NCBI GenBank assembly: GCA_040218815.1
Contig: JAVJQS010000008.1
Span: 186,001 to 250,000, forward strand
Reading direction: 5' to 3'
Source: JAVJQS01 sp040218815
GTDB lineage: Bacteria > Bacteroidota > Bacteroidia > Flavobacteriales_E > Vicingaceae
Length of the DNA stretch: 64,000 nucleotides
The notes beneath the pieces are model-generated. The model was not told the DNA's origin. It saw nothing but the letters and a program-made list of their open reading frames with translations, and ran no database searches. Positions 17,246 through 25,540 of this stretch are shown here, piece by piece. Position 1 is the first letter of the stretch. The number at the start of each line of letters is the position of its first letter. The translations under genes and the position numbers were made by a program.

Positions 17246-18634
17246 CTACTGCTCGATGTACCTCATTTGATAATGTGACAGGATGGACTTCAGTTTAAAT
17301 ACAATTGCCTTTTTAGAAAGAACATTTCCTTGCAATTTAGTTTTATGATAATTTAGCTCATTCACAACCTTTCTAACTGCATAATCATAGTACCTTCTTG
17401 GGTAGGTTCGTTGGAACTCAATATCTCGATCAGTATTTTTCGACCAAGCGGGGTCTTTTGTAATAAGCGGTTCTATTTGGTTGAATAGTCCCGTTCCTTT
17501 TATTGGATAGGCAACGGTTATGGTAAAGTTATCTGGATTTGCATCTTTCAAATAATCAATTGTCAATTGAATGTCCTCCTTAGTTTCTGTTGGATAGCCC
17601 AACATAATAAATGTTCCTGTTTCAATTCCGTAGGACTTGGTCAATTTCATCATTTGTGCCACCTTATCTATATTGACTTGACGTTTCATTAAGTCGATAA
17701 TTCTCTGTGATCCACTTTCAGCTCCAATCCAAACTCGAAAGCAACCAGCGGATTTTAATTCTTGAATCACTGTTTCATTTAAGCGCTCTGCTCTAGTGAT
17801 ACATTCAAATGGGATACTAATGTTGCGTTTTTTCATTTCGTCTGAAAAAGCCGCAATCCATTTATGACTTACTGTAAATACATCATCCACGAACCATAGC
17901 GCGTCAGGCTTATAGTTTTGAATTAATGCTTCAATTTCATCAACTACTAATTTCGGACTTCTTCTTCTATAGCTTTGACCATAAACGGCGGTGCTGCACC
18001 ATTGACAGGTATAAGGACAACCTCTTTGAGTAGAAATGTTTAAGGTGCTTTTTCCGTGATGAGTCTTCCAAGTCTCAAGGTAGGGTGAAAGGTCAATTTT
18101 TTTACGATTCGGAATCGGCAGTTGGTCAACATCTTTTATTTTAATTCTACTTTGATTCTTAACAACTCCACCATTCTTGTTTTTATAAGCCAGTCCTAAA
18201 ATGGAGCTGTAATCTTGTTGACCATTATGTTCATTTAGAAATTCTAAAAAGCTTTCCTCTCCTTCGCCTATAACTAAAAAGTCGGCACCATGATTTAAGT
18301 AGTTTTCCCAATTGTAAGTTATATCAGGGCCGCCCAATAAGATTTTCGTTTTACTTAGTGTATCATCTGATTTCACCTTTTCAATCAACTCTAAAATTTT
18401 CACTTTAGTCATCAAATTGGTGTACAGAGCAATTACCTTAGGTTGGTGTTTTTTTATAAAATCAAACCACTCTTTTTCTGTTGAAAATGTAGAGTCAAAC
18501 ACTTGATGATCAACATTATGCTGTTCAAGATAAGCTGAAACATAGAGTAGTCCTAGAGGTGGGTAAGGACGCATGATTTTTTGTTCCTTTTGGTCCTCAG
18601 CTAAAAAATATCCATGTGTTAAAATAGTGCTCAT
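17246..18634 (-). CDS. Cobalamin-binding-type radical SAM protein (copy C)
   Basis: Radical SAM enzyme of 462 residues and the closest paralogue of the protein at 13516-14925. B12-binding domain about 1-150 (MRPYPPLGLLYVSAYLEQ, FLVIGEGEESFLEFL), then the 4Fe-4S motif CPYTCQWC (Cys206, Cys210, Cys213) and a barrel with IGAESGSQRIIDLMKR and FIMLGYPTET. It overlaps the upstream methyltransferase gene by four bases, so expression is coupled. The pair of near-identical layouts suggests either two successive similar steps or two substrate-specific versions of one reaction. Confidence 0.88.
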   Translation of the reverse strand: MSTILTHGYFLAEDQKEQKIMRPYPPLGLLYVSAYLEQHNVDHQVFDSTFSTEKEWFDFIKKHQPKVIALYTNLMTKVKILELIEKVKSDDTLSKTKILLGGPDITYNWENYLNHGADFLVIGEGEESFLEFLNEHNGQQDYSSILGLAYKNKNGGVVKNQSRIKIKDVDQLPIPNRKKIDLSPYLETWKTHHGKSTLNISTQRGCPYTCQWCSTAVYGQSYRRRSPKLVVDEIEALIQNYKPDALWFVDDVFTVSHKWIAAFSDEMKKRNISIPFECITRAERLNETVIQELKSAGCFRVWIGAESGSQRIIDLMKRQVNIDKVAQMMKLTKSYGIETGTFIMLGYPTETKEDIQLTIDYLKDANPDNFTITVAYPIKGTGLFNQIEPLITKDPAWSKNTDRDIEFQRTYPRRYYDYAVRKVVNELNYHKTKLQGNVLSKKAIVFKLKSILSHYQMRYIEQ

Positions 18635-19425
18635 ATTTTCTTAGCGACAATAATGTAGTGATCTGAATACGATGCCAAAAAGCTCATTCCCCCAAAAATA
18701 CGTTCTAAATAATTAAGGCCTTTTAATAGCCATAAGTTCTTTTTAAAGAAAGGTTCTAAGTAAGATGGTGGCAAGAAGAAGGCTATTGGTTTTTTCAACT
18801 GCACTTTATAGTTTTCACCCATAGCTTGGATAAGTTCAGATGGGGAGTAATAATAGGTGTTCACGACATTTTTATTGACGTTTACTTTAAGTGCTTCAGA
18901 TGTATTTCTTCTGTTGATTTTTTGCCACTTTAGCGTTAAAAAATGATAAATATCCTCCATCAAGCAATGCTTTGCCATAAATACACCGATAAAAAAGTCT
19001 TCTTGCTTTTGAACAGTTGCAACATCCTTAAAAAAGTTATTTAAGTCGTGGGGGTTTAGACAATTTAGACCACCAAAGTTTGAAAACAATACCTCTGATT
19101 TTTCGAAGTTTTCGTCTTTTTTAAGCTGCAGAAAGTCTAGGGTATAAAATGTAAGCGCTTCATTTCTCTTGTCTATTGCATAGTTTATCATTTCTGAAGA
19201 TACATCAGTTGCTATTACCTCATGTCCTCGAGAAAGAAACTGCTCTGCATCATAACCTGTTCCACAATTGATCTCAAATACCTTTTTTGAAGAGGAAAAG
19301 AAATTAATCTTCTCTAGCCAATGATAAACTCTACCGCGCTGCTTTTTGCCAATTTCAGAAAAGGTAAAGTCTGTATCATAATTTGCCACAGCAGCATCAA
19401 AAGAAGAGGCATTTTTTGAAATCAT
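18631..19425 (-). CDS. SAM-dependent methyltransferase (class I)
   Basis: Methyltransferase-fold protein of 264 residues. The nucleotide-binding motif is KVFEINCGTGYDAEQF (about 49-64), followed by the acidic motif VIATDVSSEMINYA, and the later LFSNFGGLNCL strand. The C-terminus (about 180-264) forms a hydrophobic cap (PIAFFLPPSYLEPFFKK), as in UbiE/lipid-type methyltransferases acting on greasy substrates. It sits between the SPASM-like radical SAM gene (3-base gap) and radical SAM copy C (4-base overlap). It could O- or C-methylate the pathway product; the substrate is unknown. Confidence 0.82.
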   Translation of the reverse strand: MISKNASSFDAAVANYDTDFTFSEIGKKQRGRVYHWLEKINFFSSSKKVFEINCGTGYDAEQFLSRGHEVIATDVSSEMINYAIDKRNEALTFYTLDFLQLKKDENFEKSEVLFSNFGGLNCLNPHDLNNFFKDVATVQKQEDFFIGVFMAKHCLMEDIYHFLTLKWQKINRRNTSEALKVNVNKNVVNTYYYSPSELIQAMGENYKVQLKKPIAFFLPPSYLEPFFKKNLWLLKGLNYLERIFGGMSFLASYSDHYIIVAKKI

Positions 19426-19428
19426 TTA

Positions 19429-20514
19429 TTAAAAAGCACTACAGCATCTTGAACAACCGTCAAAAAGACCTCCAGCCTTCATTAGGTTTTTTCTAAATTG
19501 TGAAAAGGTAGATGAATTCCACACTTCTTTTAAATTTGACTGATATAGGTTTCCAACATCAAGGTTAAAACACCTTCCATGAGCTGGAATAACTGAGCCA
19601 TCTGATTTAATCATGATGCTTGAAAAAATAGCATTACAGTATTTCCCAAGTAGCTTATCTGTTTGAAGGTAAAATTCATTTAAGCCTTCAGAGGTATCAA
19701 TTTCTGGAGAAAAAGTGACTTCAAAATCATATTTTCTATTTTTAATTTCCATTACTTCTTCAAGTAAGGCAGGTAAATTCATTTTAGTAAGATCAATCTC
19801 TTCTAAGTTGGAAGAAGTTGCCGGATACAAATGTCCCCACTTTTCATTGTGCTTATCAGCCATTCCTTTATCTGCAAACTGGGTGTGCATAAATGAAACC
19901 TCGCAAATGTCAAGCCCTTTAAGTTCTTCAAGAAATTCAGATAAACACCCAATATTCCATTGTGTAATAGCACAAATTACATCAATAGTGGGCGCGTTTT
20001 CGTATTTTTTGATTTCCTTTATACCTTCTAGCGCTTTCTGGAAAGACTTTTTATGCCCTCTTATTTCATTGTGCACATCTTGCGGACCATCAAGAGAAAC
20101 GTATAAATGCCCAAGCCCTGCTTTGGCTAAGCCTTCTGCTTTTTGTTTCAAGGTTAGGGCATTTGTCGTTATTGTTGTGTAAAGTCCTTTACTTGAGGCG
20201 TATTGAATCGATTCTACTAAGTCTGGGTAAACCAGAGGCTCCGTAAATGCATAGGCCAGCTTACTAGAAGGGAAGTATTGGGCAGTTTGATCAATTACTT
20301 TTTTAATTAAATCCAAGGGCATGTTGATCGGTTGAGTTCCAACTAAGTTTTGTGCAAAGTTGCTCTCCAAGTTTTTTGTTCCAACATCACACATTTTACA
20401 ATGTAAGTTACACACATTATTCACGCCCAAAACAATCCACTTAGGCGAATGAAAAACTCTGCTAGGATAGACCCTTGCGTTTGCACTTCTTAATTTTTCC
20501 TTTAAAGCGTTCAT
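19429..20514 (-). CDS. Radical SAM/SPASM-like protein
   Basis: Radical SAM protein of 361 residues with no B12-binding domain, unlike its neighbours. The cluster motif is CNLHCKMC (Cys35, Cys39, Cys42) in VNNVCNLHCKMCDVG. The C-terminus carries more cysteines: a Cys before NAIFSSIMIKSDGSVIPAHGRC and a final GCSRCC, which fits a SPASM/twitch-type auxiliary iron-sulfur cluster. Such proteins oxidise or dehydrogenate alcohols on sugars and aminoglycosides (as BtrN does) or modify peptides. No precursor peptide is visible nearby, so a sugar or alcohol substrate is favoured. It overlaps the flippase gene by four bases. Confidence 0.85.
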   Translation of the reverse strand: MNALKEKLRSANARVYPSRVFHSPKWIVLGVNNVCNLHCKMCDVGTKNLESNFAQNLVGTQPINMPLDLIKKVIDQTAQYFPSSKLAYAFTEPLVYPDLVESIQYASSKGLYTTITTNALTLKQKAEGLAKAGLGHLYVSLDGPQDVHNEIRGHKKSFQKALEGIKEIKKYENAPTIDVICAITQWNIGCLSEFLEELKGLDICEVSFMHTQFADKGMADKHNEKWGHLYPATSSNLEEIDLTKMNLPALLEEVMEIKNRKYDFEVTFSPEIDTSEGLNEFYLQTDKLLGKYCNAIFSSIMIKSDGSVIPAHGRCFNLDVGNLYQSNLKEVWNSSTFSQFRKNLMKAGGLFDGCSRCCSAF

Positions 20515-21683
20515 GTCAATTTTTTATACTTATTAACTACGAGTATAGCTAAAACTACCTTACCAACAATTCCACCAATTAAAGCACCTTTCAAGCCTAA
20601 AAAAGGGATGAATACGAAGGATAAAAACAAATTGGAGCCTGCGGCCAAAAGGGTAAAGTTAAGGAGTTCTTTTTCTTTCTTGTTTTTAAGCAAAATTTGA
20701 CTTTCTATCAAATAAAAATAAAGGACAATTAAGTAAATAAAAAAGTAAATTAAAAGCACTAACTCTATTTTAATTAAGTAGATATAAGTGATAGCAAAAT
20801 ACAACAGCAACGTAAATACACTGGAAATTGAAATCCCTATTTTTAGGTAGAGGCTTTTTAACTTTCTAATATCCTTTCCTTGCCATCGAAAAATGTTTTT
20901 TTGAAATGGACCTAGTACAATCCATGATATTGCTTGACCAATAAGTAAAAATCCGATGATTACTTGATAGGTTGCCAAATCCATGTCATTCATTAAATAA
21001 GCAGAAACGTAAAGATCTCCCTTTGTCTGAATCAATCCAGCAATGGAAAGTGCAAAAAAAGGAAATGAAGCGAAAAGTTGACTTTTCATCTTTTTCAAAG
21101 AAAAGCTAGGCAATTCCTTTATCGGAAATAACGGAAGTAAAAACAGAAACCTAACAATTGAAGAACAAGCAAAAATAAGAATCAAGCTTTCTAAATCAAT
21201 GGTTGGTTTCAAGAATAGGATTCCCATTGCTGTTACAATTGCAGCAAACTCTGCTACGATTGACCAGCTGTATTTTCTATTGTATTGGAGGTAAGGCTCG
21301 AAAAGCTGAGAAAACCACTTACAAGCAACCCAGATTATTAAATATGCTGAATAATTTCTAAACTCTGGCAATAAAAAAAATGTAATCCCAACAAGAAATA
21401 ATAAAGGAAATCTGGAATAGATAACTTCATACCAATTTTTATTTATTGAGTTGGGTGAGAGTGAGAAAGACCTTATTAAATAAGGCTTCTGACCCCAGTT
21501 TAAAAGGTTAGAAGCCAATTCTACAACTACTAAATAAGCCACTAAAGCTCCCCATAGTTCAAGATTAAAAAAACGAACGACAGCCAAGGAAACTAAAGAG
21601 GTGTGTAAAGGTTTAAGTACGAAGTTTATTCCCTCTAAACCAATTAGTTTTGATCTATTTATCATTTTTAAATCGAACTTCAA
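20511..21683 (-). CDS. Polysaccharide flippase-like membrane protein (Wzx/MATE-type)
   Basis: Polytopic membrane protein of 390 residues with about ten to twelve hydrophobic segments, basic loops and the general look of the MVF/oligosaccharide-flippase superfamily (LVVVELASNLLNWGQKPYLIRSFSLS near 70-95; FSLKKMKSQLFASFPFFALSIAGLI in the middle). It is somewhat short for a Wzx (usually 420-480). A Wzx moves lipid-linked glycan units across the inner membrane. It overlaps genes on both sides by four bases, embedding it in the radical SAM operon, which argues that the product made there is a membrane-linked molecule that must be flipped. Confidence 0.72.
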   Translation of the reverse strand: MKFDLKMINRSKLIGLEGINFVLKPLHTSLVSLAVVRFFNLELWGALVAYLVVVELASNLLNWGQKPYLIRSFSLSPNSINKNWYEVIYSRFPLLFLVGITFFLLPEFRNYSAYLIIWVACKWFSQLFEPYLQYNRKYSWSIVAEFAAIVTAMGILFLKPTIDLESLILIFACSSIVRFLFLLPLFPIKELPSFSLKKMKSQLFASFPFFALSIAGLIQTKGDLYVSAYLMNDMDLATYQVIIGFLLIGQAISWIVLGPFQKNIFRWQGKDIRKLKSLYLKIGISISSVFTLLLYFAITYIYLIKIELVLLIYFFIYLIVLYFYLIESQILLKNKKEKELLNFTLLAAGSNLFLSFVFIPFLGLKGALIGGIVGKVVLAILVVNKYKKLT

Positions 21684-22858
21684 GGCAATAGGTTGGGTTC
21701 GTTATCATTGGTTTCCCTAGCGCTAGAAGAGCTTGGCAAAGTAGCATAAGGGGAAAAAGCTTCTATTTCGTTTCTAAAATACAATTGTCCAAAAGCTGGA
21801 AATTCAGGATGAAGATGTGTTGGAATGTTTTTTAATTTTAACTCTACATCTTCAGCAGTCAGCCCCCATTCTGCAGCCAGCCTTTTAGCGGAAGGCTCCA
21901 TATATCTAAGATACAGTTTTTCTACTTTTGTGTGGTTTGCCGGATTAATCAAATCATTTTCTGGGGTTAAATTATTTCTGTAAAGCTCTAGAGTCGTTTT
22001 ATTCACACCGATAATGCTATCAAACTGAGCAGGAGAATAATACCCAGGAATACTGCTCAAGGCTGCAAACCCAGGTTGAATATTTGTTTCATGACACCAC
22101 AAACACTTTACCGGTTTTCCTCCAATTGAAATGTTAGGATCTGAGCCTACTAAAAGCTGACCAGTTGTGTCATAAACCCCAAAGCGCAATTGTCCGTTTG
22201 CCATTATATCCATTACTTCCCGCTCTATTACTTGGTGACTTGAGTCTTTCAAAGAGCCTGAAAGCTCTTCTGATAAGTAACTTAATCGGTTTGCTGAAGA
22301 ATTACTCAAAGGAAGTTGAATAAGCCTTTCTTTTAATGCCACAGCAGACTCAAAAATTGCTGCTCTTTTTTGTAAAAACTGCCGGTCAGAAAGATATTTG
22401 TCTAGTGTGTTGGGCATCCCTACAATTTTGTAATAATGATTCGAATTATTAAGAATACAAACAACAAAACGACCTGCGTCAATCCCGTTTTTTTCTAAAT
22501 ACTCCTCACTTGTTTTAAATTGATGAATTAATAGCTTCAACTGTTCTTGCGCGTTTGTATTAAAACCTAATGCGCCAATGTTAAGTTGAATCAAAGTAGG
22601 ACTTTGCCAAGTTGTAGCATTTTTCCAAGCACCATTTTTTAATTCTGCCCCTAAAAATGAAAACGCCCACTTTAGTCCTGTTTCAAACTCAATTTTTGTT
22701 TCAGAATCATTTTGGTAAAAGTAAAGTTGAAGAGTGGAAGCCTCAAAAGAGTTTTCCTTCATAGTTGTTTCAGGAACTGAGATATCATTTTCACAACCTA
22801 CAAAAACAGAAAACATGAGCGCTGTAATGACGCCTTTCAAAAGAGGCTTAATCATCAT
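21680..22858 (-). CDS. Lipoprotein with a single c-type haem motif
   Basis: Envelope lipoprotein of 392 residues. The signal peptide ends at lipobox Cys22 (SVFVGCENDIS). One haem-c attachment motif, CLWCH (Cys252, Cys255, His256), is preceded by FGVYDTTGQLLVGSDPNIS, a PAS/sensor-like strand pattern. The region between 150 and 220 is helical. I do not recognise the family. It overlaps the flippase gene and radical SAM copy B by four bases each, so it is firmly part of the operon. A periplasmic haem protein could pass electrons, sense redox state or finish an oxidation step on the exported product; all three are inference. Some CxxCH matches bind no haem. Confidence 0.72.
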   Translation of the reverse strand: MMIKPLLKGVITALMFSVFVGCENDISVPETTMKENSFEASTLQLYFYQNDSETKIEFETGLKWAFSFLGAELKNGAWKNATTWQSPTLIQLNIGALGFNTNAQEQLKLLIHQFKTSEEYLEKNGIDAGRFVVCILNNSNHYYKIVGMPNTLDKYLSDRQFLQKRAAIFESAVALKERLIQLPLSNSSANRLSYLSEELSGSLKDSSHQVIEREVMDIMANGQLRFGVYDTTGQLLVGSDPNISIGGKPVKCLWCHETNIQPGFAALSSIPGYYSPAQFDSIIGVNKTTLELYRNNLTPENDLINPANHTKVEKLYLRYMEPSAKRLAAEWGLTAEDVELKLKNIPTHLHPEFPAFGQLYFRNEIEAFSPYATLPSSSSARETNDNEPNLLP

Positions 22859-24282
22859 TCTTTTACTAAAACGTGTTTATAGTTTCCTAAAGCAAATTTT
22901 AATGTTTCCCAGAAATTTCTTTTTTCTGATTTTATGTAAACGTAAAAGTAAATAACTCCAAACCAGGCTCTAAATAAAAAATTGGGCGGAAATTTTATGA
23001 GCTTTTTAATTAATGGAAATGTCCATGGCCATAAAACTGCTGTTTGAAAAAACTTCTGCAGGTTTTGCATTTGTTTAATGTGTGGCAGTGCTAGTTGAGA
23101 AGAAAGAAAGAAGGATTTATCTAGCTCCTCAACATTAAATGTTGGACTTAAATAACCTTTTGCTGTGGCGTAGTCAGAAAGCTCAGTTCCTGGAAAGGGT
23201 GAAAATATGGAACACCAAGGATAGTCTGCTTTTATCTTAATATTCAGATCTACTGTAGAAAAGGCGTCTTCTAGTGTTTCGTCCGGTAAGCCTAAAATGT
23301 TATAAGTTCTGAAGTTAATTCCTGCTTCGTGCAGCAATTCAGCCGCCTTAACAATTTGCTCGTTGTCCAACTGCTTTTTTAATACTTGATTTCTCAAGTC
23401 CTCATTTCCAGACTCTACTCCAAAAAATACAGACTTACATCCTGCTTTTGCTAGATTAAAAGCATACTCCCGATCTGCAGCAACCAGGTCAGCCCTGACC
23501 AAGCAAATAAATTCTAGCCCTACCTTTTCTTTATACACTTTTAGAAATTCATAGAGCCATTTACGCTTCATTCCAAAAACGTCATCTGCGAAGTAAATTA
23601 CCTCTACTTTTGATGAGTTTTTTAGCTCTATACATTCTGCAATAACTTCATCTATCTCTCTGATTCGCACATATTTACCCTTTCCGTCATAGAGCTCTCG
23701 CATGGCATCTTCGAAGCAAAAAGAGCAATGAAAAGGACAGCCTCTTGAAGTAATAATATTTCTAACTTTTCCGCTTCCCTTGCTAAGTAGCTCGGCATAC
23801 AGCGTTCGATCAGGAAATGGATAATCGTCTAATCGAGAAGCCAAATTCCTTAAGGGGTTATGTTGGACTTTCCCGTCCTTTTGGAAGGATAGGTTGGGAA
23901 CCTCTTGAAAATCTTTTTGCTGATCAACCAAATTCATAATTTCCAAGAGAGACTCTTCCCCTTCTCCACGAATCATATAATCAACTCCTTCTTCTGATAT
24001 AAATTTTGGGAAAAAGGTTGGGTGAGCACCTCCAAAGATATTCTTAGTGCCAAAAGACTTTTTTATTTCCCGGGCCATTTTTAACGCCCAAGAATGACTT
24101 CCGCTCATGATTGAAAAGCCTACAAAGTCTGGATTAAAAGAGGCAATCCTACTTTCAAAATCCATTAAATTATGGCCGATTGCTAAATCACATTCATGTC
24201 CGTGTTTTTTTAGCATGGAGGAAAGGTACATGGGTCCTACAAACTCGTAATCCATATTTTGAAGAAATAGAATTTTAGCCAT
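22855..24282 (-). CDS. Cobalamin-binding-type radical SAM protein (copy B)
   Basis: Radical SAM enzyme of 475 residues. B12-binding domain about 1-125 (GPMYLSSMLKKHGHECDLAIG, GFSIMSGSHSWAL, YMIRGEGEESLLEIM), radical SAM core with CPFHCSFC (Cys182, Cys186, Cys189), ADDVFGMKRKW and FGVESGNEDLRNQVLKK. The C-terminal 80 residues are hydrophobic and basic (FPLIKKLIKFPPNFLFRAWFGVIYFYVYIK), which suggests membrane association and a lipid substrate. It overlaps the GT87-like gene by eight bases and the haem lipoprotein gene by four. Reaction unknown. Confidence 0.88.
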   Translation of the reverse strand: MAKILFLQNMDYEFVGPMYLSSMLKKHGHECDLAIGHNLMDFESRIASFNPDFVGFSIMSGSHSWALKMAREIKKSFGTKNIFGGAHPTFFPKFISEEGVDYMIRGEGEESLLEIMNLVDQQKDFQEVPNLSFQKDGKVQHNPLRNLASRLDDYPFPDRTLYAELLSKGSGKVRNIITSRGCPFHCSFCFEDAMRELYDGKGKYVRIREIDEVIAECIELKNSSKVEVIYFADDVFGMKRKWLYEFLKVYKEKVGLEFICLVRADLVAADREYAFNLAKAGCKSVFFGVESGNEDLRNQVLKKQLDNEQIVKAAELLHEAGINFRTYNILGLPDETLEDAFSTVDLNIKIKADYPWCSIFSPFPGTELSDYATAKGYLSPTFNVEELDKSFFLSSQLALPHIKQMQNLQKFFQTAVLWPWTFPLIKKLIKFPPNFLFRAWFGVIYFYVYIKSEKRNFWETLKFALGNYKHVLVKE

Positions 24283-25528
24283 GGTTTTGTGAAAGTCGTT
24301 TTTGAAGGATAATTAAAAATGCAAAAAGGGCTATTAATCCATAAAGCCGGGGAAAATGAATAATTGTATTTAATGTTGGAAAGTCAGGGAGATAGGGGAT
24401 ATGGTGCGGCAATAGGTTACAAGTTAAAAAAATAAGAAGTAGGATTGTTATTATTTCTTTTTTGAAATTGCCTTCCTTTTTCAACAAGTTAATTGCCAGA
24501 TATAAAGCTGGCAAGATCAAAAGGAGATGGTATGTTGCACTAGCTGGAACTATTAAAAAGGCACCTATCACTATGATAGCAATCGTTAATTCTTCAGGAG
24601 TTTGTACCTTTTTTTTGAAAACCCAGAGAGAGAGAGAAACTATAACTGCTACAAATAACATTTTTATTATTGACTTTAAAAGTGGGAAGGCTATAGTTGG
24701 GGTTTTATTTAGCTCAGCATCAAATATAAATAAATTGGCAAGCAAGGCGTCAACAGATTGAAAGCTAAAGGAAAATTGCCCTTGCATAGACAAATTTCCA
24801 TTTAAATGATTCCAAAACTCTTTCAAAAACGCATAATATGGATCTAAACCATCAATAAAAATGGGTGCCGATAAGGTAAGAGTTACTCCAACTAATAGGC
24901 CTAATATTAACTTTCTTTTTAGTTTAATAGCATAAAAGAGATAAACAATAGGAAAGTATTTCAATGAACTTGCAATGCCTAATAAACTTCCGCTAAGTAG
25001 CTGTTTTTTATTTCTTATTCCAAGTAAAAAAGTAGTCAAAAACAGGGTAAACAATAGGTAACTCTGCCCTAGGCGAATGTTTGAAGCGATGGGAGTCATA
25101 AATAGACTAAATAAGAAAGCAGATTCTAAGAATGTTGAGGAACCGAGTTTTTTGATTTGGTAAATCAAAATAAAAAGCAGCAAAAGATTACATATCATCC
25201 AAAATCGTTTGGCTACTAGAGGGGGCATCACTGTTAGCGGCAAGTATAAAAAAGCAGTTGCTGGGGGAAATGGAGAAAACTTAGCTCCTTCCTTAACCCC
25301 CACTTCTTTGGCTTTTTTATCAAACCAAATAGTATCATAAAATTTTGCAAGTGATTCTCCATTTTTCAATAAAGCTGCTGATGTGTAATAATTAGAGAAG
25401 TCAGAACTCTTATCTTGCCAAGCGGGTATTGCACCTTTGTAAAGAATAAAACAAGCAGCTGATATTAGCCAAATTGAAATTAATGCCTGACGCACTGATT
25501 GATTAAGCAAAAAGTATTTGCGTGACAT
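24275..25528 (-). CDS. GT87-type membrane glycosyltransferase (DUF2029)
   Basis: Polytopic membrane protein of 417 residues with about eleven hydrophobic segments. The first large loop has the GT87/GT-C pattern DFSNYYTSAALLKNGESLAKFYD with the acidic residue expected to be catalytic, followed by PFPPATAFLYLPL. GT-C enzymes use polyprenyl-phosphate sugars as donors and transfer mannose, arabinose or related sugars on the periplasmic side. It is followed by radical SAM copy B (8-base overlap) and preceded 12 bases away by radical SAM copy A. It gives the cluster a glycan-building activity outside the cytoplasm, after flipping. Confidence 0.78.
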   Translation of the reverse strand: MSRKYFLLNQSVRQALISIWLISAACFILYKGAIPAWQDKSSDFSNYYTSAALLKNGESLAKFYDTIWFDKKAKEVGVKEGAKFSPFPPATAFLYLPLTVMPPLVAKRFWMICNLLLLFILIYQIKKLGSSTFLESAFLFSLFMTPIASNIRLGQSYLLFTLFLTTFLLGIRNKKQLLSGSLLGIASSLKYFPIVYLFYAIKLKRKLILGLLVGVTLTLSAPIFIDGLDPYYAFLKEFWNHLNGNLSMQGQFSFSFQSVDALLANLFIFDAELNKTPTIAFPLLKSIIKMLFVAVIVSLSLWVFKKKVQTPEELTIAIIVIGAFLIVPASATYHLLLILPALYLAINLLKKEGNFKKEIITILLLIFLTCNLLPHHIPYLPDFPTLNTIIHFPRLYGLIALFAFLIILQKRLSQNHG

Positions 25529-25540
25529 TCTTCCTTTCTT

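Noticed and set aside
19715..20182. Plus-strand open frame of 155 codons inside the SPASM-like gene
   Set aside because: Antisense to a radical SAM gene with a clear cluster motif; composition is that of a shadow frame.
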